Part shown: piece after piece, positions 1 through 8,404 of the stretch | How positions within the stretch are numbered: the stretch's first letter is position 1 | How the letters are laid out: the number at the start of each line of letters is the position of its first letter | Assembly (NCBI RefSeq): GCF_008932435.1 | Contig: NZ_WBWE01000001.1 | Coordinates: 434,001-498,000, forward strand | Length of the DNA: 64,000 nucleotides | Source of the DNA: Brucella pseudintermedia | Lineage (GTDB): Bacteria; Pseudomonadota; Alphaproteobacteria; Rhizobiales; Rhizobiaceae | Direction: 5' to 3' | Translations under genes and position numbers: made by a program | Notes under the pieces: model-generated | Databases searched by the model: none | What the model was told of the DNA's origin: nothing | What the model saw: the letters and a program-made list of their open reading frames with translations, nothing else

Positions 1-609
1 GCCGGGCGTAAAAACCATGTCATCGATATAGCCGATGAACGGATGGCGGGCCATGTCCTCGCGCGTCCTGATTGGCGGATGCCGCTCCAGATAATCGCGA
101 TGACCATAGATGAAGAGACGATAGGGCGTCAGCTTCTCGCTGTGATAGGGGCCGGTGCGCGGCATGTGCAGCGTGATCGACAGTTCCGCTTCGCGTCGCG
201 ACAGTGACATGATCTGCTGGATCGTCACCACTTCCACAAACAGGCTCGGATAGGATTGCGCCAGCACCGGCAGGCGGTCGGCGAGAAAGAAATTGCCGAA
301 GCCTTCCAGCGTCGAAAGACGCACGACGCCCGACAGCGCCGCCAGATTGCCCGTAGCTTCGGTCTGAAACTTGACCGCCTCGCGTTCCATGACCTCGGCG
401 GATGTCACCAGCCGCTCGCCGATGGGCGTCAGCAGATAGCCGCGGGGATTGCGCTCGAAAAGTTTGGTGGCGAGAGCCTGTTCCAGCCGATCGATCCGCC
501 GCAGCACCGTGACATGGCTGGTGCGCAGCTGGCGCGCCGCCGTGGAGAGCTGGCCGGTACGCGCAACCGCCAGAAAATATTGCAGGTCGTCCCATGTGAA
601 CTGCCGCAT
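1..609 (-). CDS. LysR-family transcriptional regulator (C-terminus beyond window edge)
   Basis: The frame is open from an ATG at 609 to the first base, so 203 residues are visible and the C-terminus is missing. The N-terminus (MRQFTWDDLQYFLAV) and the helix-turn-helix around residues 18-37, followed by the LEQAL/LFER segment, are typical LysR. The start of the effector-binding domain follows (VRLSTLEGFGNFFLAD). It is divergent from an ABC importer operon with 264 bases between the starts, and a perfect inverted repeat lies there. This is the usual layout for a LysR protein controlling its neighbour. The effector is unknown. Confidence 0.9.
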   Translation of the reverse strand, partial: MRQFTWDDLQYFLAVARTGQLSTAARQLRTSHVTVLRRIDRLEQALATKLFERNPRGYLLTPIGERLVTSAEVMEREAVKFQTEATGNLAALSGVVRLSTLEGFGNFFLADRLPVLAQSYPSLFVEVVTIQQIMSLSRREAELSITLHMPRTGPYHSEKLTPYRLFIYGHRDYLERHPPIRTREDMARHPFIGYIDDMVFTPG

Positions 610-657
610 TCTCCCCTCCCAAACAGCTGCGTTGGCCTTCGCCTCGCCTTCTGTACG

Positions 658-682
658 TTTTTGAACAGACAATGTTCAAAAA
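658..682. promoter_or_regulatory. Candidate LysR operator, perfect inverted repeat
   Basis: TTTTTGAACA and TGTTCAAAAA form a perfect 10-base inverted repeat around a 5-base spacer (gacaa). It lies 49 bases upstream of the lysR ATG and about 190 bases upstream of the divergent binding-protein gene. Position and symmetry fit an autoregulatory LysR site. Binding is inferred. Confidence 0.6.
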
Positions 683-873
683 TTGTTGTTCTTGTACGCA
701 TTTGTCAATGCTACCGTTTCAATCCAAGGCCCGGGTGGAGGAACAAATCGGGCGAAAGCAGAGGGCGAACGGCGAAGAGGAAAGCTGTTTCCCTGTCTCG
801 AAAGACTGCTTGATGGAGGAATGCCGTGCGGTTTCCCCGCAATGGCTCAAGGTGTTATTGGGAGGAGCACTTC

Positions 874-2079
874 ATGAAATGTCTCGCACTGGCAACGGCA
901 GCGCTTTTTGCGGCCACGGCCATCTCATCGGCGGCGGAAATTTCCGACGGCAAGGTCAAGATCGGTATTCTGAACGACCAGTCCGGCGTCTATGCCGACT
1001 TCGGCGGCAAGTGGTCGTTCGAGGCCGCCAAGATGGCTGCCGAGGATTTTGGCGGCAAGGTGCTCGACGCGCCGATTGAGATCATCACCGCCGACCACCA
1101 GAACAAGCCGGACGTCGCCTCGAACATCGCGCGCCAGTGGTACGACACCGAGCAGGTCGATTCCATCATGGAACTGACGACCTCGTCTGTCGGCCTCGCG
1201 GTGCAGGCGCTGTCGAAAGACAAGAAAAAGATCACGATCAATACCGGCGCCGCTACATCCGAACTGACCGGCAAGCAGTGCACGCCATATGGCTTCCACT
1301 GGGCCTATGACACCCATGCGCTGGCGGTCGGCACCGGCGGCTCCCTCGTCCAGCAGGGCGGCGATACGTGGTATTTCCTCACCGCCGACTATGCCTTCGG
1401 CTATTCGCTGGAAGAACAGACCACGAAATTCGTCGAATCCAAGGGCGGCAAGGTGCTGGGCTCCGTACGCCACCCGCTGTCCACGACGGATTACTCGTCC
1501 TTCCTGTTGCAGGCCCAAGCTTCCGGCGCGAAGGTGGTAGGCCTCGCCAATGCGGGTCTCGACACATCGAATGCGATCAAGCAGGCGGCTGAATTCGGCA
1601 TCGTTGCCGGCGGACAGCGCCTTGCCGCCCTGCTCTTCACGCTTGCCGAAGTGCATGGCCTCGGCCTCGAAGCAGCACAGGGGCTGACGCTGACCGAAGG
1701 CTTCTACTGGGACCGCGACGATGAATCCCGCGCATTCGCCAAGCGTTTCTTCGAGCGCACGGGCCGCATGCCGAACATGATCCAGGCAGGCACCTATTCC
1801 GCCGTCCTTCAATATCTGAAGGCGATCAAGGAAGCGGGCACCGACGAAACCGAAGCCGTTGCCAAGAAGCTGCATGAAATGCCGGTCGAAGACGTCTTCG
1901 CCCGCCACGGCAAGGTCGGCCCCAACGGACGCATGATCTATGACATGTATCTGATGGAAGTGAAAAAGCCTGATGAAAGCAAGGCGCCTTGGGATTACTA
2001 TAAGGTTCTTGCCACCATCCCCGGCGATCAGGCCTACATGAAGCCGGAAGAAAGCGGCTGCCCGCTTGTGACGCAGTAA
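874..2079 (+). CDS. ABC transporter substrate-binding protein, branched-chain amino acid (LivK-like) family
   Basis: This is a 401-residue periplasmic binding protein of the Peripla_BP_6/LivK class. An N-terminal signal peptide (MKCLALATAALFAATAISSA) is followed by the typical opening KVKIGILNDQSGVYADFGG. The start at 874 is chosen because GGGAGGAG precedes it and the signal peptide begins there; an in-frame upstream start at 826 would bury the signal. It heads an operon with two ATPases and two permeases. The family also binds amides, urea and aromatic acids, and a GMC oxidoreductase lies downstream, so the ligand should not be assumed to be leucine/isoleucine/valine. Confidence 0.9.
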   Translation: MKCLALATAALFAATAISSAAEISDGKVKIGILNDQSGVYADFGGKWSFEAAKMAAEDFGGKVLDAPIEIITADHQNKPDVASNIARQWYDTEQVDSIMELTTSSVGLAVQALSKDKKKITINTGAATSELTGKQCTPYGFHWAYDTHALAVGTGGSLVQQGGDTWYFLTADYAFGYSLEEQTTKFVESKGGKVLGSVRHPLSTTDYSSFLLQAQASGAKVVGLANAGLDTSNAIKQAAEFGIVAGGQRLAALLFTLAEVHGLGLEAAQGLTLTEGFYWDRDDESRAFAKRFFERTGRMPNMIQAGTYSAVLQYLKAIKEAGTDETEAVAKKLHEMPVEDVFARHGKVGPNGRMIYDMYLMEVKKPDESKAPWDYYKVLATIPGDQAYMKPEESGCPLVTQ

Positions 2080-2091
2080 GAGGCTGGTTGA

Positions 2092-2907
2092 ATGAACACA
2101 GCAACTGGCAATATGACGGCCCTGCATGAAGCAGGGCCGCACGATGGCGGCTCACCCGGCAGGATCGTTCTGTCGGCGCGCGGACTGGGCAAGTCCTTTG
2201 GCGGCTTTCACGCGGTCAGGAATGTCGATCTCGATGTGGAACATGCCCGCGTCCACGCGCTGATCGGGCCGAACGGCGCGGGCAAGACGACCGTATTCAA
2301 CCTCCTGACCAAGTTCCTGCAGCCATCGAGCGGTGAGATCACGCTTCTGGGCGAAACCATCACCAAGACCGATCCGGCCAGGGTGGCGCGCATGGGGCTG
2401 GTGCGCTCGTTCCAGATTTCGGCCACCTTTCCGCATCTCACCGTGCTGGAAAACGTCAAGGTCGCGCTGCAGCGCCCCAACGGGCTTGCCACGCAATTCT
2501 GGCGTCCGCTATCGGCACTCGACCGGCTCGATGCACAGGCGATCGCGCTTCTGGAGCGCGTCGGCCTTGCCGATGCCCGCCATGCGCTGGCCGCCGATCT
2601 GTCCTATGGCCGCAAGCGCGCGCTTGAGATCGCGACCACGCTGGCGCTCGATCCCAAGGTGCTGCTGCTTGATGAGCCGATGGCCGGCATGGGCCATGAA
2701 GACGTCCACACCATTGCCGCCCTCATCGCCGATGTGGCCAAGGACCGCGCGGTGCTGATGGTCGAACACAATCTCAAGGTGGTGGCCGACATTGCCCACC
2801 ACGTCACGGTGCTGCAGCGCGGCGAAATTCTCGCCTCCGGCAATTATGCCACCGTCTCGCAGGACGAGCGCGTGCGCACCGCCTATATGGGAACCGAACA
2901 TGAATAG
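2092..2907 (+). CDS. livG: ABC transporter ATP-binding protein, LivG type
   Basis: This 271-residue ATPase has Walker A GPNGAGKTT at residues 59-67, a signature region LSYGRKRALEIA, Walker B VLLLDEPMAGM and the switch histidine in MVEHNLK. The variant signature and the short MAGM D-loop context are typical of LivG rather than LivF. It starts 12 bases after the binding-protein gene. About 25 residues precede the ABC domain, so a later start is possible. It would pair with LivF to energise the two permeases. Confidence 0.92.
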   Translation: MNTATGNMTALHEAGPHDGGSPGRIVLSARGLGKSFGGFHAVRNVDLDVEHARVHALIGPNGAGKTTVFNLLTKFLQPSSGEITLLGETITKTDPARVARMGLVRSFQISATFPHLTVLENVKVALQRPNGLATQFWRPLSALDRLDAQAIALLERVGLADARHALAADLSYGRKRALEIATTLALDPKVLLLDEPMAGMGHEDVHTIAALIADVAKDRAVLMVEHNLKVVADIAHHVTVLQRGEILASGNYATVSQDERVRTAYMGTEHE

Positions 2908-3619
2908 AGGCCAACCGCTCCTGTCCGTGCGCGGGCTCAATGCCTGGTATGGCGAAAGCCACGCCCTGCACGGCGTCGACCTCGACATCTGGCCGGGCGA
3001 AACGATCACGCTTCTGGGCCGCAACGGCGTCGGCAAGACAACGACGCTGCGCGCCATCATGGGCATCATCCGCAAGCGCACCGGCACCATCACGCTCGAC
3101 GGCAAGGACATCATGCGGGTGCCGCTGCACCGCATTGCCCATGCCGGTCTCGGCTTTGTGCCGGAAGAACGCGGCATCTTCGCCACGCTCAGCGTGCACG
3201 AAAACCTGCTTTTGCCGCCGGTCGTCGCCAAAAGCGGCCAGAGCCTTATGTCTCTGGATGAGATCTACGAACTCTTCCCCAACCTGCATGAGCGCCGCAA
3301 CAGCCCCGGCACCAAGCTTTCCGGCGGCGAGCAGCAGATGCTGGCCATTGCGCGCATCCTGCGCACCGGGGTCAAGGTGCTGCTGCTGGACGAGCCGACC
3401 GAAGGGCTTGCGCCCGTCATCGTGCAGCGCATCGGCGATGTGCTGGTGGAATTGAAGAAACGCGGCATGACCGTGCTTCTGGTCGAACAGAACTTCCGCT
3501 TTGCCGCCAAGGTCGCCGACCGCTTCTACCTCATGGATCATGGCGTGGTGACGGAAAACTTCCCGACCGCCGAACTGCCTGCCCGCATGGCAGAACTCAC
3601 GCATGCGCTGGGGGTCTGA
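2900..3619 (+). CDS. livF: ABC transporter ATP-binding protein, LivF type
   Basis: This 239-residue ATPase has Walker A GRNGVGKTT, signature LSGGEQQMLAIAR, Walker B VLLLDEPTEGL and switch histidine region LLVEQN. The start at 2900 overlaps the end of livG by 8 bases, which indicates translational coupling. An in-frame start 108 bases upstream would read antiparallel to good LivG coding and is rejected. It is the second nucleotide-binding subunit of the HAAT-family importer. Confidence 0.93.
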   Translation: MNRGQPLLSVRGLNAWYGESHALHGVDLDIWPGETITLLGRNGVGKTTTLRAIMGIIRKRTGTITLDGKDIMRVPLHRIAHAGLGFVPEERGIFATLSVHENLLLPPVVAKSGQSLMSLDEIYELFPNLHERRNSPGTKLSGGEQQMLAIARILRTGVKVLLLDEPTEGLAPVIVQRIGDVLVELKKRGMTVLLVEQNFRFAAKVADRFYLMDHGVVTENFPTAELPARMAELTHALGV

Positions 3620-4507
3620 ATGACAACGATTTTTGGAATACCTTTGCAGGCCCTTCTCGGGCAGTTGCTGGTCGGCCTCATCAACGGCTCTTTCTATGCG
3701 ATGCTGAGCCTCGGCCTTGCCATCATCTTCGGGCTCCTGCGCATCATCAATTTCGCCCATGGCGCGCAATATATGCTCGGCGCCTTTGTGGGCTATCTGC
3801 TGTTGAGCTGGCTCGGCATCGGCTACTGGCCGGCGCTGATCCTCGCCCCGCTCATCGTCGGGCTGGGTGGCGCCATTGTCGAGCGCGTGGCGCTGTCGCG
3901 GCTTTATAATCTCGATCCGCTCTATGGGCTGCTCTTCACCTTCGGCCTTGCGCTCGTGATCGAAGGCACGTTCCGCTATTATTATGGCGCTGCCGGTCAG
4001 CCCTATGCGGTGCCGCCGTCGCTTGCGGGCGGGCATAATCTCGGCTTCATGTTCCTGCCCAACTATCGCGCCTGGGTGGTCGTCGCCTCGCTCATCGTCT
4101 GCCTTGGCACCTGGCTCTTGATCGAAAAGACCAAGCTTGGCGCTTACTTGCGCGCCGCGACGGAAAACCCGACGCTGGTGAAGGCCTTCGGCATCAATGT
4201 GCCGCTGCTTCTCACCTTCACCTATGCGCTCGGCGCCGCCCTTGCCGGTCTTGCGGGCGTCATGGCCGCGCCGATCTATCAGGTCAGCCCGCTGATGGGT
4301 TCCAACATCATCATCGTGGTCTTTGCCGTGGTGGTGGTGGGCGGCATGGGATCGATCCTCGGCGCCATCATCACCGGCTATGTGCTGGGGCTGGCGGAAG
4401 GCCTCACCAAGGTCTTCTACCCGGAAGCCTCCAGCATCGTCATCTTCGTCATCATGGCAATCGTCCTTCTGGTGCGACCCGCCGGATTGTTCGGGAAGGA
4501 GGCCTGA
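3620..4507 (+). CDS. livH: Branched-chain amino acid type ABC permease, LivH type
   Basis: A 295-residue polytopic inner-membrane protein with about eight hydrophobic segments. It contains the LivH-typical stretches GLALIFGLLRIINFAHG (here GLAIIFGLLRIINFAHG) and VVVVGGMGSILGA near the C-terminus. It starts directly after the livF stop codon. It would form half of the translocation channel with LivM. Confidence 0.92.
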   Translation: MTTIFGIPLQALLGQLLVGLINGSFYAMLSLGLAIIFGLLRIINFAHGAQYMLGAFVGYLLLSWLGIGYWPALILAPLIVGLGGAIVERVALSRLYNLDPLYGLLFTFGLALVIEGTFRYYYGAAGQPYAVPPSLAGGHNLGFMFLPNYRAWVVVASLIVCLGTWLLIEKTKLGAYLRAATENPTLVKAFGINVPLLLTFTYALGAALAGLAGVMAAPIYQVSPLMGSNIIIVVFAVVVVGGMGSILGAIITGYVLGLAEGLTKVFYPEASSIVIFVIMAIVLLVRPAGLFGKEA

Positions 4508-4508
4508 C

Positions 4509-5489
4509 ATGGCTGATACCGCTCTCAAGGCCGCCCCCCACAGCAAGACGCCTGCCGTCAACAGCCTCTCGGTCGTCGTCCTCGGCATTGCCCTGATCGG
4601 GCTGCTGGCCGCGCCATTCATGGTCTACCCGATCTTCCTGATGAAGATGCTGTGCTTTGCGCTGTTCGCCTCGGCCTTCAATCTTCTTCTGGGCTATACC
4701 GGCATTCTGTCCTTCGGCCATGCCGCCTTCTTCGGCGGTGCGGCCTATATCACCGCCCACACGGTCAAGGTCTGGGGCGTCACGCCGGAACTCGGCCTCG
4801 TGCTCGGCATCCTTGCCGCCGCCGCCCTTGGCCTCGTCATCGGCTATCTCGCCATCCGCCGTCAGGGCATCTATTCGACGATGATCACGCTGGCGCTGGC
4901 GCAGATGTTCTTCTTCTTCTGCCTGCAAGCCTCCTTCACCCATGGCGAGGACGGATTGCAGGGCGTGCCGCGCGGCTATCTCTTCGGCTTCATCGACCTC
5001 AACCAGCCGATGACCATGTATTACTTCGTGCTGGCGGTGTTCGTGCTTGGAATGTTCGTCATCTGGCGCATCATCAACTCGCCCTTCGGCATGATCCTGA
5101 AATCGGTGCGCGAGAATGAAAACCGCGCCGTGTCGCTTGGGCTTTCCGTCAACCGCTACAAGCTTGCAGCCTTCGTCATGTCGGCAGCGCTTGCCGGTCT
5201 TGCAGGCGGGCTGAAGGCGCTCGTCTTCCAGTTCGCGACGCTCACCGATGTCGGCTGGCAGATGTCGGGCGAAGTGATCCTGATGACGCTGCTCGGCGGC
5301 ATTGGCACGCTGATCGGCCCCATCGTCGGCGCCGCCTTCGTCGTCGCCTTGCAGAACTATCTTGCAACATCCGATTTCCCCGTCACCATCGTTACCGGCG
5401 TCATCTTCATGGCCTGCGTCCTTCTCTTCCGAAAAGGCATCGTTGGCGAGTTTTATGCGTCGCGCCTTGGAAAGAGGCTTTTCGGATAA
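4509..5489 (+). CDS. livM: Branched-chain amino acid type ABC permease, LivM type
   Basis: A 326-residue polytopic membrane protein with LivM hallmarks: LLLGYTGILSFGHAAFFG, a cytoplasmic loop with RSVRENENRA-like sequence (here KSVRENENRAVSLG) and LLGGIGTLIGPIVGA. The ATG at 4509 lies just after the livH stop. A longer in-frame reading from 4323 lies inside livH and is rejected. It completes the five-gene importer; a terminator hairpin follows the stop. Confidence 0.92.
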   Translation: MADTALKAAPHSKTPAVNSLSVVVLGIALIGLLAAPFMVYPIFLMKMLCFALFASAFNLLLGYTGILSFGHAAFFGGAAYITAHTVKVWGVTPELGLVLGILAAAALGLVIGYLAIRRQGIYSTMITLALAQMFFFFCLQASFTHGEDGLQGVPRGYLFGFIDLNQPMTMYYFVLAVFVLGMFVIWRIINSPFGMILKSVRENENRAVSLGLSVNRYKLAAFVMSAALAGLAGGLKALVFQFATLTDVGWQMSGEVILMTLLGGIGTLIGPIVGAAFVVALQNYLATSDFPVTIVTGVIFMACVLLFRKGIVGEFYASRLGKRLFG

Positions 5490-5499
5490 CCGACACTGC

Positions 5500-5534
5500 G
5501 GAGCCACCCGCGCATTCGGTGGCTCCCGTCTTTT
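5500..5534 (+). terminator. Intrinsic terminator after livM
   Basis: GGAGCCACC and GGTGGCTCC form a 9-base perfect stem (5500-5508 with 5518-5526), followed by cgtctttta. It ends only about 15 bases before the next gene's start. It either separates the importer operon from the GMC gene or attenuates read-through into it. Confidence 0.75.
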
Positions 5535-5549
5535 ACTGGATATGAGATC

Positions 5550-7148
5550 ATGACCGACACCTACGATTACATCGTGGTTGGCGCGGGCACGGCAGGTTGC
5601 GCGCTTGCGAACCGGCTTTCCGCAGACCACAACCGCTCCGTGCTGCTGCTGGAGGCAGGCGGCAAGGACAATTATGCCTGGATTCATATCCCCGTCGGCT
5701 ATCTCTATTGCATCGGCAACCCGCGCACCGACTGGTGTTTTACCACAGAGGCCGAACCGGGACTGAATGGCCGCTCGCTCGGCTATCCGCGCGGCAAGGT
5801 GCTGGGCGGCTGTTCCTCCATCAACGGCATGATCTATATGCGCGGCCAGGCCCGCGATTACGACCTGTGGCGTCAGGCCGGTTGCGACGGCTGGGGCTGG
5901 GACGATGTGCTGCCGCTGTTCAAGAAATCGGAAGACTATTTTGCCGGTGCAAGCGACCTGCATGGCGCGGGCGGCGAATGGCGGGTCGAAAGCGCCCGCC
6001 TGCATTGGGATATCCTCGATGCGTTTCGTGATGCGGCCGTTGCGGCAGGCATTCCCGCCACCGACGATTTCAATCGCGGCGACAATGAAGGTGTGTCCTA
6101 TTTCAAGGTCAACCAGAAGCGCGGCATACGCTGGAACAGCGCCAAGGCCTTTCTGCGCCCGGCGCTGGATCGCAAGAACCTCACCGTCGAAACCGGCGCG
6201 CATGTCCGCCGCATCGAGATCGAGGACTTGCGCGCCACCGGCGTCACCTTCGACCAGAACGGCGCGACCCGCACGGTGAAGGCACGGCGTGAGGTGATTC
6301 TCGCCGCCGGTGCGGTCGGTTCGCCGCAAATCCTCGAACTGTCCGGCATCGGGCGCGGCGACGTGCTGCAACAGGCGGGCATCCCGGTCAAGCTGGAGCG
6401 AAAGCAGCTTGGCGAAAACCTGCAGGATCATCTGCAATTGCGTTGCGCCTATAAGGTCAACGGCATCCCGACGCTCAACGAGAAGGCAAGCAAGCTCGTC
6501 GGCAAGGCGATGATCGGGCTTGAATATCTGCTGCGCCGTTCTGGTCCCATGTCGATGGCGCCAAGCCAGCTCGGCGTTTTCACCCGGTCCGACCCGTCCT
6601 ATGAAACCGCCAATCTGCAATATCATGTGCAGCCGCTCAGCCTTGAGAAGTTCGGCGAGGCCGTGCACCCCTTCCCCGCCTTTACGGCCAGCGTGTGCAA
6701 TCTGCGCCCTGACAGCCGCGGCTCGATCCATATCAAATCGCCGGATCACCGGACCCAACCGGCGATCAGGCCGAATTATCTGGCGACCGAAAGCGACCGC
6801 CGCGTCGCTGCTGACGCAATCCGCCTCACCCGCCATATCGTTGCGCAGGCTCCCTTGCAGAAATATCATCCGGAAGAGTTCAAGCCCGGGCCTGCTTACG
6901 AAACGCAGGAACAGCTTGAAAAGGCCGCGGGCGATATTGGCACGACCATCTTCCACCCGGTCGGCACCTGCCGCATGGGGCAGGATGCGGAAGCAATCGT
7001 CGATCCGCGCCTGCGCTTCAACGGTATTGCGGGCCTGCGCGTGGCCGACGCCTCCGTCATGCCGACCATCACGTCGGGCAACACCAATTCACCGACTCTC
7101 ATGATCGCCGAAAAGGCCGCGCAGATGATTATCGCGGATAATCGGTAG
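5550..7148 (+). CDS. GMC-family FAD oxidoreductase (choline/alcohol dehydrogenase-like)
   Basis: A 532-residue flavoenzyme. The N-terminal dinucleotide-binding motif GAGTAGCALANRLS is followed by LLLEAG and the GMC signature GKVLGGCSSINGMIYMRG. Near the C-terminus, FHPVGTCRMG and TSGNTNSPTLMIAEKAA carry the expected active-site His and Asn. Members oxidise alcohols or choline, passing electrons to the respiratory chain or oxygen. It follows the ABC importer operon, so it may act on the imported compound or a product of it; the substrate cannot be read from sequence. A perfect-stem terminator follows. Confidence 0.9.
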   Translation: MTDTYDYIVVGAGTAGCALANRLSADHNRSVLLLEAGGKDNYAWIHIPVGYLYCIGNPRTDWCFTTEAEPGLNGRSLGYPRGKVLGGCSSINGMIYMRGQARDYDLWRQAGCDGWGWDDVLPLFKKSEDYFAGASDLHGAGGEWRVESARLHWDILDAFRDAAVAAGIPATDDFNRGDNEGVSYFKVNQKRGIRWNSAKAFLRPALDRKNLTVETGAHVRRIEIEDLRATGVTFDQNGATRTVKARREVILAAGAVGSPQILELSGIGRGDVLQQAGIPVKLERKQLGENLQDHLQLRCAYKVNGIPTLNEKASKLVGKAMIGLEYLLRRSGPMSMAPSQLGVFTRSDPSYETANLQYHVQPLSLEKFGEAVHPFPAFTASVCNLRPDSRGSIHIKSPDHRTQPAIRPNYLATESDRRVAADAIRLTRHIVAQAPLQKYHPEEFKPGPAYETQEQLEKAAGDIGTTIFHPVGTCRMGQDAEAIVDPRLRFNGIAGLRVADASVMPTITSGNTNSPTLMIAEKAAQMIIADNR

Positions 7149-7163
7149 AACCAGATTCCTGCG

Positions 7164-7201
7164 AAGACAGTGAGCGGAAATGGCAATCCGCTCACCGTCT
7201 T
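7164..7201 (+). terminator. Hairpin terminator after GMC oxidoreductase
   Basis: AAGAC-A-GTGAGCGGA pairs with TCCGCTCAC-C-GTCTT around a short loop, giving 14 pairs with one mismatch. It lies 16 bases after the stop codon. Confidence 0.7.
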
Positions 7202-7371
7202 GTGAACGCAATTTCGGCATCATCGCGTGAACAAATTCTGAAATAATTTTCCTTGTTTCTTGGCAGGTAAAAGGGAATTATCGGTCACAAGGTGGGCAGG
7301 GGGAGAAAGATCATCTCAAAGATCGCTTTCCGGGACCGGCTCTCCACAATGTTCAGCTAAGGAAAACAACA

Positions 7372-8208
7372 ATGTCGTCAGCCCTTTCCCGTTATGCTTT
7401 GACCCGTCGCGCGGGTCTGAAAGCCCTTCTCTTCACTGCAGCCGCCCTGACCGTCGGCTTCGCGTCGGCCCCGAGCCACGCGGAAGACAAGACCATCAAG
7501 GTCGGCATCATGGGCGGCGAAGATGAAGACGTCTGGAAAGTCGTTGCCGAAGAAGGCAAGAAGCACGGCCTCAACATCGAGCGCGTGACCTTCAACGATT
7601 ACAACCAGCCGAACGAAGCCCTGGAACGCAAGGAAATCGACGCCAACGCCTTCCAGCACAAGCCCTATCTCGACGAGCAGATCAAGCAGCACGGCTACAA
7701 GATTTCCGTTGCCGGTTACACCGCCGTCTGGCCGATCGGCATCTATTCGCGCAAGCACAAGAGCCTTGACGAACTGAAGGAAGGTGCGGTCGTCGGCGTA
7801 CCGAACGATCCGTCGAACGAGGGCCGCGCGCTGCGCGTTCTGGAAGAAAAGGGCCTCATCAAGCTGAAGCCGGATGCAGGCATTCTGGCGACCCCGATCG
7901 ATATCGTCGAAAACCCGAAGAAGCTTGAGATCAAGGAACTCGACGCCGGTGTCGTCGGCCGTTCCATTGACGACCTCGATGCGGCAATCGTGAACAACGA
8001 CTGGGCCGCAAAGGCAGACCTCAAGAAGGAAGAGGCAATCGGCTGGGAGTCGAAGGAAAACAACCCGTACAACAATTTCATCGCGGTCCGCACCGAAGAC
8101 GAAAACGCCGAATGGGTGAAGAAGCTCGTGGCTTCGTTCCAGAACGATGCCGTGAAGGCCGAACTCGACCGCGCCTACAAGGGCACCGGCATCCCGGCCT
8201 GGAACTAA
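7372..8208 (+). CDS. metQ: MetQ/NlpA-family substrate-binding protein (methionine ABC importer)
   Basis: A 278-residue NlpA/MetQ-type binding protein: KTIKVGIMGGEDEDVWKVV, then NDYNQPNEAL and the family motif DANAFQHKPYL. The N-terminus carries a hydrophobic secretion signal ending near SHAED. There is no lipobox cysteine, so the mature protein should be soluble in the periplasm rather than a lipoprotein as in many MetQ proteins. The family binds methionine. It is separated from metN-metI by a strong intrinsic terminator, so much of its mRNA is expected to be monocistronic. A 223-base leader precedes it. Confidence 0.9.
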   Translation: MSSALSRYALTRRAGLKALLFTAAALTVGFASAPSHAEDKTIKVGIMGGEDEDVWKVVAEEGKKHGLNIERVTFNDYNQPNEALERKEIDANAFQHKPYLDEQIKQHGYKISVAGYTAVWPIGIYSRKHKSLDELKEGAVVGVPNDPSNEGRALRVLEEKGLIKLKPDAGILATPIDIVENPKKLEIKELDAGVVGRSIDDLDAAIVNNDWAAKADLKKEEAIGWESKENNPYNNFIAVRTEDENAEWVKKLVASFQNDAVKAELDRAYKGTGIPAWN

Positions 8209-8228
8209 TCGACAGAATGGCAGAAAGA

Positions 8229-8259
8229 CCGCGCCGGAAGCGTTTCCGGCGCGGCTTTT
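8229..8259 (+). terminator. Strong intrinsic terminator between metQ and metN
   Basis: CCGCGCCGGAA and TTCCGGCGCGG form a perfect 11-base GC-rich stem with a 4-base loop, followed by cTTTT. It sits 20 bases after the metQ stop, inside what would otherwise be one metQNI operon. Confidence 0.88.
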
Positions 8260-8404
8260 GTTGACGCGCAGACAAAAATTGCCCTAAAGCATCGCCACGG
8301 CAAAAGCTGATGGCTTGAGCCAGGCATCATCTTTCCTTGAAGCCTTATCCGATTGCAGTTCGCCGCTGTTTGCAGCGGCCCATACAGACATAGAAGAAAC
8401 GACC

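Noticed and set aside
2804-4621. 605-residue antisense frame opposite livF and livH
   Set aside because: Same reason: it mirrors well-supported ABC genes and shows only charged low-complexity sequence.
4452-6956. Very long antisense open frame (834 residues) opposite livM and the GMC gene
   Set aside because: GC-rich codon use produces long antisense frames. The sense genes have clear family motifs, and the antisense protein has low-complexity His/Arg/Asp-rich sequence with no domain.
7202-7371. SAM-II riboswitch upstream of metQ
   Set aside because: The leader ends GCTAAGG, like SAM-II, but the required P1 stem followed by a P2 pseudoknot just before GCTAA could not be formed by any pairing I tried.
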